A DNA stretch of 53,524 nt, from the IMG/VR virus record IMGVR_UViG_3300027770_002684, positions 1 to 53,524 of that record. One strand, 5' to 3'. Of this stretch, positions 18,463-26,925 are shown in pieces. This DNA is from a virus. Under the pieces are notes generated by a model that was not told the origin of the DNA, did no database searches, and saw only the letters and a program-made list of their open reading frames with translations. The translations under genes were made by a program, and so were the position numbers. The first letter of the stretch is position 1. Each line of letters opens with the position of its first letter.

Positions 18463-19188
18463 ATGAAACTAACGCAGCCCATTGTAGAATTACAACAATG
18501 TCCAGATGAATTATTTCAATATCTTAAAGAAACATTCATCAACAATACTAACTGGAACAGTTCTGACCTATTAACTAAGGAAGAAGCATTTTACGACCAG
18601 TCATTTAGATACGAAGCTATTACAAAATACTTTAACGCAAAATCTTTTTTCTTTAGTAAACTGCCACCTACTCAAGAAACTACTGATAAGATTAAACCGT
18701 ATACTGATTACTTAATGAATACATTGTTTCCCGAACACGCATTATTTCGTTGTCAGATAGTGTGTTTAAAACCTGGACAAAATGTTTATCCACATACTGA
18801 TCCTAGATATTATCACATTTATGGTAAGAGAATTCATTTACCCTTGTTAATTAACGATGAGTCATTTCATATACATTTTCCACCCGAGCAAGATTACGAT
18901 ATGAAATTTTCTAAAATGCATGAAGGTATAATTACTGACTTTGATAATATCACTCCCCATGCTGCCTTTAACTATGGAACAACTAATCGTATACATATCA
19001 TATGCGATGTTGTTAAAAAAGATACCGTATTAAAAATAGAAGCGGCCGCTGGAGGAAATTCTAATGCAACTAGTCAGCAAGTAGTTGATGAATATTATGT
19101 GCATCTAAGTAAGATAGAAGAACGGTATAACTGTAAGTATACCGAACTAAAAGATTACTACTTAGAAAGTATGCCAAAGAATGAATAA
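18463..19188 (+). CDS. 2OG-Fe(II) oxygenase-like protein 10 (Asp/Asn hydroxylase-like)
   Basis: This 241-residue protein has VYPHTDPRYYHIYGKRIHLP with H111-x-D113, then LLINDESFHIHF, then TPHAAFNYGTTNRIHIICDV with H166 and R176. A C-terminal extension of about 55 residues (AAAGGNSNATSQQ..., then a charged helix) is absent from its closest relatives at 15851 and 17886. The gene overlaps the next by eight bases. Confidence 0.78.
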   Translation: MKLTQPIVELQQCPDELFQYLKETFINNTNWNSSDLLTKEEAFYDQSFRYEAITKYFNAKSFFFSKLPPTQETTDKIKPYTDYLMNTLFPEHALFRCQIVCLKPGQNVYPHTDPRYYHIYGKRIHLPLLINDESFHIHFPPEQDYDMKFSKMHEGIITDFDNITPHAAFNYGTTNRIHIICDVVKKDTVLKIEAAAGGNSNATSQQVVDEYYVHLSKIEERYNCKYTELKDYYLESMPKNE

Positions 19189-19963
19189 TCAAAATTATAA
19201 AATAAATGATCAATACTCTATCTGCTTAGATGAGTATTTTGATATTGGTAGATTACACAATATTTTTCCTGATATTGTTAAAGGTTTAGTACAGTCAAAA
19301 CAATATTTTGAGCCAATTGAAATTGGAAACCAACAGGCTATTTTTAATAAAGAACATATAGAACCTAAGTTATATATTAAAGATGTGTTCTCTCAAACTG
19401 AGGAATACGCTAATTTAGTAGAAGCAGGATTTACTGAAGGACAAATATACGATTATGTATTACTCAGGTCTCCTGTTAAAACACTAGGAACAAAGTTATT
19501 ATTAAGAACTTACCCTAATTACAGTAAGGCATTTGGCGCAAAGCACCATGCTAGATTAAACAAAGATCAGCCTGCTTACGAACATTTTCCTAAATTAAAA
19601 GAATGGATTGCAAATTGCGGCGCTTTTAAGAGCGTAGGTCGTATACTATTTTTTATAAACGAACTAGGATCTTATACTCCTACGCATTGTGATTATGCAA
19701 ACTTAACTTCATTAAAAGATCAATTTATTTGGATTAACCTATACCAGAAGAAATCTTTCTTTGTTCTTAACAAGGACTGGGGAAAACACTACTTAACTGG
19801 CGAGATAAATACATTTGATAACGCAACATGGCACGGTTCCGAACCAGCCAAATACAGTTGTTTTACCATAAGAATTGACGGATTATTCAGTGACAATTTT
19901 TTAATTAAAACAGGACTAGACAAACATTATGCAACTTCCAAAACTGCTCAAGAGAGTAATTAA
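19181..19963 (+). CDS. 2OG-Fe(II) oxygenase-like protein 11 (subtype shared with 17123)
   Basis: This 260-residue protein has VGRILFFINELGSYTPTHCDY with H169-x-D171, FIWINLYQKKSFFV, WHGSEPAKYSCFTIRIDG with H218 and R231, then FSDNFLIKTGL. It aligns along most of its length with the minus-strand protein at 17123, including MNN at the N-terminus. Its end overlaps the second desaturase by 35 bases. Confidence 0.72.
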   Translation: MNNQNYKINDQYSICLDEYFDIGRLHNIFPDIVKGLVQSKQYFEPIEIGNQQAIFNKEHIEPKLYIKDVFSQTEEYANLVEAGFTEGQIYDYVLLRSPVKTLGTKLLLRTYPNYSKAFGAKHHARLNKDQPAYEHFPKLKEWIANCGAFKSVGRILFFINELGSYTPTHCDYANLTSLKDQFIWINLYQKKSFFVLNKDWGKHYLTGEINTFDNATWHGSEPAKYSCFTIRIDGLFSDNFLIKTGLDKHYATSKTAQESN

Positions 19964-20753
19964 GGGTAACAACCCTACTACGTTACTTGTCTTTAATCTA
20001 TACTTGTTTGCAGTATTAATTGCCGGCGCATTTGTTGTACCGTTTAGTGTTGGGTGGTTATCTGTATCATTGTTCATGTATTTCTTAATGATATGTTGTG
20101 GTATTAGTATAACTTATCATAGGGCATTGACACATAAAGCACTGGTAATGCCTAAGTGGTTAGAGCGAACATTTTCTACTTTTGCCTGTATGGCAGGCAC
20201 AGGAAGTCCTATAATGTGGGTTATGACGCATCGTCAACATCACAGGCATGCAGACAAAGATGGAGATCCTCATCCACCATCAGCAGTTTACAAAACAATA
20301 TTTGGAATTTATCCAAGGGTAAATGGACATATTAGAGATATTGTAGCAGACAAATATTATAGAATTTGGCATAGGAACTATTTTGGTATCTTATCTGTCT
20401 ATGCCGCATTGGTATATCTTGTATTCGGATTTACTGCTTTGTATTTTATTGTAGTACTGCCTATGGTTGCTAGCGTTTTCATTAGTAATGCTTTAAACTG
20501 GTACGGACATAAATCATCGTTGGTAGGTTATAGAAATTATGATTTAAAGGATCATAGCCAAAATAATGTAGTTATGGCGTTACTTGCATTTGGAGAAGGA
20601 TGGCATAACAATCATCATCGTCACCCGGGAAGCGCAAAATTTGGAATAACGGCATCTGAAATTGATATATCGTTTGTTGTTATCAATCTGTTAGAAAAGT
20701 TAGGGTTAGTAAATAATATTAGACTACCTAATGAAAAATTTAAAAGGATTTAA
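19929..20753 (+). CDS. Membrane fatty acid desaturase no. 2
   Basis: This 274-residue protein has histidine boxes HRALTH at 64-69, HRQHHRH at 101-107 and HNNHH at 226-230, with hydrophobic segments at about 19-62 and 150-190. It differs clearly from the desaturase at 9894 in box 2 and in the N-terminal region, so this is not a recent duplication. Both should act on acyl chains at the membrane. Keeping two suggests different acyl substrates or positions. It is translationally nested in the end of the oxygenase gene upstream. Confidence 0.93.
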   Translation: MQLPKLLKRVIKGNNPTTLLVFNLYLFAVLIAGAFVVPFSVGWLSVSLFMYFLMICCGISITYHRALTHKALVMPKWLERTFSTFACMAGTGSPIMWVMTHRQHHRHADKDGDPHPPSAVYKTIFGIYPRVNGHIRDIVADKYYRIWHRNYFGILSVYAALVYLVFGFTALYFIVVLPMVASVFISNALNWYGHKSSLVGYRNYDLKDHSQNNVVMALLAFGEGWHNNHHRHPGSAKFGITASEIDISFVVINLLEKLGLVNNIRLPNEKFKRI

Positions 20754-20755
20754 CT

Positions 20756-21061
20756 ATGTACAAAGTAACAACGATTTTTGAAAGACCAAATGACAGTATT
20801 CCGTACTACATTGGAACTCAGCCTGAATTAATAGATAGATTTGCAGAATTCACTTCAAATGCATCTGAACTATTATACGTAGATATGTTAGATGAAACTT
20901 CTACTAGACAGGTAACTCAAGCATTCTATGCAAATGAAGCGGCCTTTAATATTTTTATTGAAAAATATAACACCGAATTTCTTAATTTCTTTGAGGAAAG
21001 AGATGCATACCATGCAAGTGTAGGTATTACTACATCTCGTACAGTAACCGTTGAGGAATAA
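20756..21061 (+). CDS. Hypothetical 101-residue protein
   Basis: It starts two bases after the desaturase stop and ends where the convergent radical SAM gene ends. The sequence (MYKVTTIFERPNDSIPYYI..., NIFIEKYNTEFLNFFEERDAYH) suggests a small alpha/beta fold, perhaps a ferredoxin-like dimer like the antibiotic-monooxygenase group. I see no decisive motif. It is probably co-transcribed with the desaturase. Confidence 0.6.
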   Translation: MYKVTTIFERPNDSIPYYIGTQPELIDRFAEFTSNASELLYVDMLDETSTRQVTQAFYANEAAFNIFIEKYNTEFLNFFEERDAYHASVGITTSRTVTVEE

Positions 21062-22069
21062 CTATAAGGGCTGGAATTTAAATTTAGGCTCTTGTAAATC
21101 CATAAGACATGTACACCATTGAGATGTACATGTCACATCATCATTAACAAATCCAAAATCATCGTCGTTAATGTTTCCAATAATACCCCCAACTCTACAT
21201 ACTCCTCGATAGATTAATTCGTGCTGTATTGTAATAAGATCGCGCCCGATTGAACATTTCCAGCCCTTATAGTTATTCCTCTTGTGTTCTACAATCTCAT
21301 AAACACTTTCAGTATTAGCACTGCCGTCGTCGTATTCAACATTCATCTTGGTTCCATATTGTGAAGACATTGGTATAAATGCCATCTTTTTTGTTGATCG
21401 AAGTTTACCAGGTCTAGAAATGTTTTCTAATAACAACTTGGTTTGTTCAGGTGTGTATTGTGCAATCTCTCTAGGACTAAACGAACCGTTGGTATAGTAG
21501 AATATTGCCTTTAAACTAGAGATAGCCCCTGTATTTTCTAAGAACAGTTGATGTCGTCTGTTGCCTTCTTCAAGTAATGTTATGGGAGCAGTGACTTGAA
21601 TGCGAACATCTGTGGCAGTATCATGAAACATATTGGCTACATCTATTGTATGCTGTTCGTCTTTATCTTGTTCTGTATGATGCGTTAGGAATAAAATGTC
21701 TAACACATTCATTTCTGCTAATTCTTTCCACCATCTCAGTGTTCTACTACCGTTGCTAATTATAGCAACCTTATGACCGTTCTCTCTAATAAATGCAAGT
21801 AATTCAGGAAGCCTTGGATATAGTGTTGGCTCTCCGCCAGTAATTTGAAACCAAATGAACTTATTTTCTTTTTCTGCCTGCACCATTAATTTTTTAGATA
21901 CTTGTTTATACTTGTCAATTGAATGCCATCTTTCGGTACCTATTTTGTTTTCATCTCCACAAAATGAGCAATCGAAATTACATACATTATGAATCTTCCA
22001 TTCTACTGTTTTGTATTTTCTTGGAATCGCTCTTTTTATTTTAATTGGGATTACTTTTTTATTGGTCAT
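21062..22069 (-). CDS. Radical SAM protein with C-terminal cysteine module
   Basis: 335 residues from the ATG at 22069 (AGGA upstream). CNFDCSFC with C30, C34 and C37 binds the 4Fe-4S cluster, and GGEP at 78-81 contacts SAM. Residues about 268-326 form a Cys-rich module: WKCSIG, then YRGVCRVGGIIGNI, then CTSQWCTC, with C272, C291, C314, C319 and C321. It probably holds auxiliary clusters. The same module is at the N-terminus of the radical SAM protein at 29319. Substrate unknown; protein or peptide modification is one option. Confidence 0.88.
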   Translation of the reverse strand: MTNKKVIPIKIKRAIPRKYKTVEWKIHNVCNFDCSFCGDENKIGTERWHSIDKYKQVSKKLMVQAEKENKFIWFQITGGEPTLYPRLPELLAFIRENGHKVAIISNGSRTLRWWKELAEMNVLDILFLTHHTEQDKDEQHTIDVANMFHDTATDVRIQVTAPITLLEEGNRRHQLFLENTGAISSLKAIFYYTNGSFSPREIAQYTPEQTKLLLENISRPGKLRSTKKMAFIPMSSQYGTKMNVEYDDGSANTESVYEIVEHKRNNYKGWKCSIGRDLITIQHELIYRGVCRVGGIIGNINDDDFGFVNDDVTCTSQWCTCLMDLQEPKFKFQPL

Positions 22070-22116
22070 CAATCATTCCTATTATGTAGGTATTTATTAT
22101 ATGGATAAGACACGTT

Positions 22117-22124
22117 AATAAATA
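22117..22124 (+). promoter_or_regulatory. T4-type late promoter-like motif (AATAAATA)
   Basis: Seven of eight bases match TATAAATA, 19 bases before the ATG at 22144 and followed by a good ribosome site (ACGGAG). Confidence 0.4.
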
Positions 22125-22143
22125 TTTACGGAGAAACAGATAC

Positions 22144-22767
22144 ATGTTATATCAATTGAATTTGCCCCCGTTACCTGACAATATTATTAATGAAGTTCTA
22201 GAATATTCAAAACAAACTCTACGTGCCCTTGACTTATTTTCTAAAAATCATTATGCATCTAACATAGGGTATAAAGGTCTTTACGATTCTGAAAATATTG
22301 TTTCGAGACATTTAACTAACACCCACTTTAAGAGTATTGGATTGCAAAAATGGTTTCAAGAGTTATTGCCTATAGTCTGGTACGAAGAACTTTTTATTAT
22401 GAAAAATGAAGGAAATGGTCCGGCAATATTCCCACCTCATACTAATAAGGAAAGAAGAGTTGCAATAAACTATGTGTTTGCCACTGGCGGAGACAAAGTA
22501 ATTACATCAACATTTATGGGCCCCGAAGATGCCAATATTAGTAGGTCAAGATATTATCACGAAGACGATTTAGAAATTGATAGTGAAAATATCCTACCTG
22601 TTAATAGCTGGTATATTTTTAACGCTCAGAAACCGCATTCTGTTAAGAACATAGAATCTATTAGAATATTATTAGTGCTAAGTACTAAAGATAATTTAAC
22701 TCTTGAAAATTTTATCAAAAAATATCCAGAATTATTAAAATTAGATATTAATAATCATTCCTGTTAA
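22144..22767 (+). CDS. 2OG-Fe(II) oxygenase-like protein 12 (variant triad)
   Basis: This 207-residue protein has FPPHTNKERRVAINYVF, where the usual Asp of H-x-D is Asn101. H165 and R174 follow in KPHSVKNIESIRILLVLS. The Asn variant could weaken iron binding or indicate a halogenase-like or inactive site. The strand after the first His and the tail still match the family. The first of three consecutive plus-strand oxygenase-like genes. Confidence 0.6.
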   Translation: MLYQLNLPPLPDNIINEVLEYSKQTLRALDLFSKNHYASNIGYKGLYDSENIVSRHLTNTHFKSIGLQKWFQELLPIVWYEELFIMKNEGNGPAIFPPHTNKERRVAINYVFATGGDKVITSTFMGPEDANISRSRYYHEDDLEIDSENILPVNSWYIFNAQKPHSVKNIESIRILLVLSTKDNLTLENFIKKYPELLKLDINNHSC

Positions 22768-22776
22768 ATACGCAAC

Positions 22777-22784
22777 CATAAATA
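22777..22784 (+). promoter_or_regulatory. T4-type late promoter-like motif (CATAAATA)
   Basis: Seven of eight bases match, but the ATG follows after only four bases, so a promoter here would give a leaderless or truncated message. Weak support. Confidence 0.25.
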
Positions 22785-22788
22785 TACG

Positions 22789-23313
22789 ATGCCAAAATTC
22801 TATCAACCTTTAGATCTTATAAAATTTCCATTTGCTGATTATAGAAAAGAAAAACAATATTATTCAAGTCCAGTAAGTAACTTGGGGGAAGAGTTTATAA
22901 ATTTCCTTGCTACGAAAGAATTAATAGTAAATTATATTTTAGTAATATGGAGACCTCCAGGTGGCGTCTTACTTGTTCACAGCGATGGACAAGACTATAA
23001 TCCAAATTGGGCAAGGCTTAATTATATCCATGGCGGTCCAGGAACAGTGTCTTGGTGGCTCCCAAATGATGAAAGATACGTTCCAGAAATGAGCGGCATA
23101 TACCACCATGCTAAACGGTGGCCTATGGATAAAATCTATAAAGCAGAAGAAACAGACTTACAAGGTTTTAATATTATGAATGTAGGAACTCCTCATGGTG
23201 TTAATAATGTGCAGAATGATAGGTGGGCAGTTAGTTTGAGTTTGATTTATAATAATACAGAATATACATCTTTCTCTCAGTTATCTAATATTTTTTCAGA
23301 CCATGCAAGATAA
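22789..23313 (+). CDS. 2OG-Fe(II) oxygenase-like protein 13
   Basis: This 174-residue protein has VLLVHSDGQDY with H64-x-D66, TPHGVNNVQNDRWAVSLSL with H136 and R145, and the intervening strand GTVSWWLPN. The short N-terminus and the WRPPGG turn before the first His are distinctive. It has no obvious ribosome site; the upstream gene ends 21 bases before. Confidence 0.6.
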   Translation: MPKFYQPLDLIKFPFADYRKEKQYYSSPVSNLGEEFINFLATKELIVNYILVIWRPPGGVLLVHSDGQDYNPNWARLNYIHGGPGTVSWWLPNDERYVPEMSGIYHHAKRWPMDKIYKAEETDLQGFNIMNVGTPHGVNNVQNDRWAVSLSLIYNNTEYTSFSQLSNIFSDHAR

Positions 23314-23328
23314 AATTACTCTAACCTA

Positions 23329-23886
23329 ATGGTACCATCTACATATTATTGCAAATCTGTTACTATTAAGACACACTCTAGTGTTATTGATTATATTTTT
23401 AATCAGTATAGCCGTATCATTGAACATAAGGAAGATAGCTTCCCTATAAATTTAAGTAATAATGATATAGAAGAATTAAATACACTTTTAAAAGAAAACA
23501 CGTCGGTCTGGTTTCAAGATCCTTCAATTAAATTAATAAGCGGACTACTGTTCTTTTTACAACCGTATGAAAATCAACCAATTCATATAGATGCCCAAAC
23601 TAAACACAGTATGCATACCTCATTAAATATTCCGCTAGTAAACTGCGAAAGAGGCGTAATGAGTTGGTACTCTGGTAATTATTTTGAAGAAGAAATAATA
23701 TTAGATAGCGGCATCCGTTACTTTAAATTAAAAATTGAAGACCAAAAAATTTTATATAATCAGATAATTGATTCTCCTTATGTTGTTAGAACTAACATAC
23801 CACATAATGTGCAAAACAATTTAGATAAAAAAAGAATCATGTTGGCACTCCGATATAATAAAAACATACCAGAATTAGTAATATAA
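23329..23886 (+). CDS. 2OG-Fe(II) oxygenase-like protein 14
   Basis: This 185-residue protein has NQPIHIDAQTKHS with H86-x-D88, LNIPLVNCERGVMSWY, and IPHNVQNNLDKKRIMLALR with H159 and R169. The spacing between the two His residues is longer than in the Asp/Asn-hydroxylase-like members because of an insertion rich in charged residues. Confidence 0.65.
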   Translation: MVPSTYYCKSVTIKTHSSVIDYIFNQYSRIIEHKEDSFPINLSNNDIEELNTLLKENTSVWFQDPSIKLISGLLFFLQPYENQPIHIDAQTKHSMHTSLNIPLVNCERGVMSWYSGNYFEEEIILDSGIRYFKLKIEDQKILYNQIIDSPYVVRTNIPHNVQNNLDKKRIMLALRYNKNIPELVI

Positions 23887-23972
23887 TATGAACGATATAA
23901 AAAAAGTATATCAAAATATAAAGATCAATCTTTCATAGATGATTCTTATACTACTAACAACTACTGCTACTT

Positions 23973-25406
23973 ATGAACGTTATTTTTCTTAACAGTATTA
24001 TCATTAAAGAAATTCCTATGCGACCTTACGGACCGTATCTGCTAAGGCATCATCTAGAAAAGAGAGGATACACTGCACAAGTAATTGATTTTTGTTATTA
24101 TTTTTCTGAAGATGAGATTGTATCGTTTGTTACAAAATTTGTAAATGATAATACAATTTGCTTAGGTGTATCTACTACATTCTTAATGGCTAAAAATTTA
24201 CAAGAAAAAATCTGTAAGGTAGTTGCAAGGATAAAAGAAAAATTTCCATACTTAAAAATATTACTCGGTGGCCCTAATGCTCATAGAGTTACTGGAGATA
24301 TTCCTAGTGCAGAATATGTATGTATAGGAGATTGCGAAGATCTTCTTCCTGATTTATTAGATCATTGGATAAAAGGCACCCCGGAACCCTTTGGACAGTA
24401 TGATATTTCAACTAAAAGAAAATTTTATAAGGCTCCACTTAATAAAACTTTTAATATTGAACAATCAAACTTTACATGGAGCTATCGAGATTGTATTGTT
24501 CCTGGAGAATCTTTGCCATTAGAAACATCAAGAGGTTGTATCTTTAAATGTAAGTTTTGTGCATACCCGCTGTTAGGAAAAAAGAAATTTGATTATTTAA
24601 GAAGTGTCGAAATGATACGCCAGGAAATGATTAAAAACTTTGAAGAATTTGGTGTAAACAGTTATTACATGTTAGATGACACATTTAATGATAGTGAATT
24701 TAAAATAGATGCATTCTGCGAAATGGTCAAGACCTTACCGTTTGCCATTAACTTTACTGCATATATACGCATGGATTTATTAGCACGATTTGAAGGACAA
24801 GCAGAAAAATTAAAAAATGCAGGAATGCGAGCTGCTTTTTTTGGAATAGAAACATTTCATATTGAGGCAAGCAATGCAATTGGCAAAGGATGGCATGGTA
24901 AAAATGCCAAAGCATACTTAGAAGATCTTTTAAATAAGATCTGGAAAGATGATGTTTATATCACTGCTAGTTTTATTGCAGGATTGCCATTTGAAGATAA
25001 AGATAGTATAGAAAACACCCTAGAATATCTTCGCAGAGAAAAAAGAATTAACGCCCTTATGTGGCCTCTACAGATACATAAAACATCTGATCAGTGGGCC
25101 TATCATAGCGAATTTGAAAAAAATATTGATCAATATGGTTATACAATTAACAACGACGGTACATGGTATAACAACTTATGGACATCATCAGAAGTAACCA
25201 AAATATCGAGAGATTGGTTTCAAAGTGATCACAGAGGTAGTAGTTGGGATTTTAGTTGTTGGGACTATATAGGTCTGTTAGGTTTAGGATACACTCAACA
25301 ACAGATTGAGTCTGCTAAAATTAATAAATCAGTATTAATTGATTTTGTCGAACGGAAATCTAAATTTCTAATGTTTTATAAAGAAAAATTAATCAATTTG
25401 TCGTAA
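23973..25406 (+). CDS. B12-binding-type radical SAM protein (Elp3/B12-like)
   Basis: This 477-residue protein has an N-terminal Rossmann-like domain of the cobalamin-binding type (MNVIFLNSI, GVSTTFLMAKN, ILLGGPNAHRV, YVCIGDCEDLLPDLL). The radical SAM core follows with RGCIFKCKFC, using C189, C193 and C196, then FFGIETFH and ASFIAGLPFEDKDSIENTL. No clear D-x-H-x-x-G is visible, so cobalamin may not bind base-off. Relatives do methylations or ring rearrangements. The C-terminal 100 residues are not recognised. It is alone on plus between oxygenase-like genes. Confidence 0.88.
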   Translation: MNVIFLNSIIIKEIPMRPYGPYLLRHHLEKRGYTAQVIDFCYYFSEDEIVSFVTKFVNDNTICLGVSTTFLMAKNLQEKICKVVARIKEKFPYLKILLGGPNAHRVTGDIPSAEYVCIGDCEDLLPDLLDHWIKGTPEPFGQYDISTKRKFYKAPLNKTFNIEQSNFTWSYRDCIVPGESLPLETSRGCIFKCKFCAYPLLGKKKFDYLRSVEMIRQEMIKNFEEFGVNSYYMLDDTFNDSEFKIDAFCEMVKTLPFAINFTAYIRMDLLARFEGQAEKLKNAGMRAAFFGIETFHIEASNAIGKGWHGKNAKAYLEDLLNKIWKDDVYITASFIAGLPFEDKDSIENTLEYLRREKRINALMWPLQIHKTSDQWAYHSEFEKNIDQYGYTINNDGTWYNNLWTSSEVTKISRDWFQSDHRGSSWDFSCWDYIGLLGLGYTQQQIESAKINKSVLIDFVERKSKFLMFYKEKLINLS

Positions 25407-25407
25407 G

Positions 25408-25428
25408 ATGTTTCTCTTAAAGAAGCAT
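25408..25428. terminator. Possible bidirectional terminator hairpin
   Basis: ATGTTTCT, loop CTTAA, AGAAGCAT (one wobble pair), in the gap between convergent genes ending at 25406 and 25434. AT-rich flanks give short U runs both ways. Confidence 0.4.
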
Positions 25429-25433
25429 TTAAA

Positions 25434-26018
25434 TTATAATTTTCCTAAAATCACTGCAACTAAATGAATCCTTGAATTCTTACTGCCATTGAATGCTGTA
25501 TGTTTTTTTGTGGTATCGGTCATGTACCATTTATTATATTCTAAATGCATCACTTCATCCTCAATTACCATAAAACAGCCACTATGCGTTGATAATGGAT
25601 AATGTAATCTGCCACTATTATCATTATGCCAACTTAAACAAGTATTCGGATCTGATTTCATTATTCTAACTCTACCTAATATGTATTGTTGATTCAGCAT
25701 ATTATATATAGTTTCAAAAACAGTTCCTTTAAATTGATCGCATAGTACTGTAAATTCTGATTCAGTTAATTGATTTATTTTTTTGGAAACTTTAATTTTA
25801 GTAATGGTGTTACTAACTGACTGAGTATTACTATTTTCCCAATCAAGTGTTAAACTACCTGCTCCTAACAAGAAGTTGTCACCGTGCTCAGGTAATGAAT
25901 TTAAACAAATTTGATTACGAGTACCCCAATTTAGTTTGTTTAAACTTAATAATTTACTAAGTTCTACTAAAGGCTCGTAATTATATCTAGGTAAATCTAA
26001 CTCAATAAAATTTTTCAT
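25434..26018 (-). CDS. 2OG-Fe(II) oxygenase-like protein 15
   Basis: This 194-residue protein has CLSWHNDNSGRLHYPLSTHS with H131-x-D133, VIEDEVMHLEYNKWYMTD, and KKHTAFNGSKNSRIHLVAVI with H173 and R183. The strand RLHYPLSTH and the ending match the Asp/Asn-hydroxylase-like pattern. Its ATG overlaps the stop of the aminotransferase-like gene (TAATG), suggesting that the two enzymes act together. Confidence 0.75.
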   Translation of the reverse strand: MKNFIELDLPRYNYEPLVELSKLLSLNKLNWGTRNQICLNSLPEHGDNFLLGAGSLTLDWENSNTQSVSNTITKIKVSKKINQLTESEFTVLCDQFKGTVFETIYNMLNQQYILGRVRIMKSDPNTCLSWHNDNSGRLHYPLSTHSGCFMVIEDEVMHLEYNKWYMTDTTKKHTAFNGSKNSRIHLVAVILGKL

Positions 26019-26854
26019 TATATATAATTTAAATCTAAATCATTTTGAATACTATCTTTTAAAAAATCAGTTATACAAATTTTATCATTGTTTTTATCAA
26101 AAGCCCACATCCATATGTCGGCAGGAGTAAGATTATTTTTTAAACAATACTCAAGTTGATGTTTTTTTGCATATTGAGTAATATAGGTTGGTTTAAATTT
26201 AGATAGTATTGTTGTTGCACATCTAACTGCCGGGAGATTGAAATAATTGTAATTATAATGAGTACTGATGGGCACAGTAAGAGTTTTTGCAAGGTCGTCT
26301 CCAAATACTATTCCCGACCTCCAACCTGCTAGGAGAAAGTTCTTACTTAAACTAAATGCCACTGCATCAAACACTGAGTCTGATGTATCTAATGTATCGA
26401 ATGTTGTTCCATAAAACGCACAGTCTAAGAAAATTTTGGTATTGTTTTTTCTACAATGTGATTTTAGACTTTCAAACCAAGGAGTGATATTGCCTTCGTG
26501 ATTTGGTTGACTCACTATCACGTAACTGTTACTTTTTATGCTGTCTATGTCGCTTGGCGATATAATTTTATAATTATATGATTGTAACATTGTAGGGTAA
26601 AATTTGTAATCAGTGTCAAATATATAAAATGTGTCAATATACTTAGATTTGTAAGATATCTGATTTATAATTGCATCATGTATTCCATTACAAACTGCCC
26701 ACTCTTTTTTAGTTTCACACCCTTTGAAATCTTTTATCCAATTTTTCCACAGAATCCTGTATTCTATTAAATCAGAAATGTCGCCTTTGTTTCTAATTTT
26801 TATTTTTGATAATTCTTTTTGAATTTGTGTTGGGCAAAAGCTCCATACGGACAT
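26018..26854 (-). CDS. Compact PLP-dependent aminotransferase (class I/II-like)
   Basis: This 278-residue protein has YVIVSQPNHEGNITPWF at about 111-127 (equivalent to the N-P-x-N-P-T-G turn), FLDCAFYGTTF with D144 and Y148, and AFSLSKNFLLAGWRSGIVFG with the PLP Lys171 and R179. These are the hallmarks of fold-type I aminotransferases. It is about 100 residues shorter than usual because the C-terminal small domain is minimal. It may be a minimal transaminase or a non-catalytic PLP binder. It is coupled to oxygenase-like protein 15. Confidence 0.75.
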   Translation of the reverse strand: MSVWSFCPTQIQKELSKIKIRNKGDISDLIEYRILWKNWIKDFKGCETKKEWAVCNGIHDAIINQISYKSKYIDTFYIFDTDYKFYPTMLQSYNYKIISPSDIDSIKSNSYVIVSQPNHEGNITPWFESLKSHCRKNNTKIFLDCAFYGTTFDTLDTSDSVFDAVAFSLSKNFLLAGWRSGIVFGDDLAKTLTVPISTHYNYNYFNLPAVRCATTILSKFKPTYITQYAKKHQLEYCLKNNLTPADIWMWAFDKNNDKICITDFLKDSIQNDLDLNYI

Positions 26855-26900
26855 AATATTTTACATTCCTAATGAACTATTTATGTTCATTAACCACTAA

Positions 26901-26908
26901 TATAAATA
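26901..26908 (+). promoter_or_regulatory. T4-type late promoter motif (TATAAATA)
   Basis: An exact TATAAATA, 17 bases before the ATG at 26926, with a ribosome site AAAAGGAAA between them. This is the best-placed late-type motif in the island. Confidence 0.5.
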
Positions 26909-26925
26909 TATAAAAGGAAACATTC

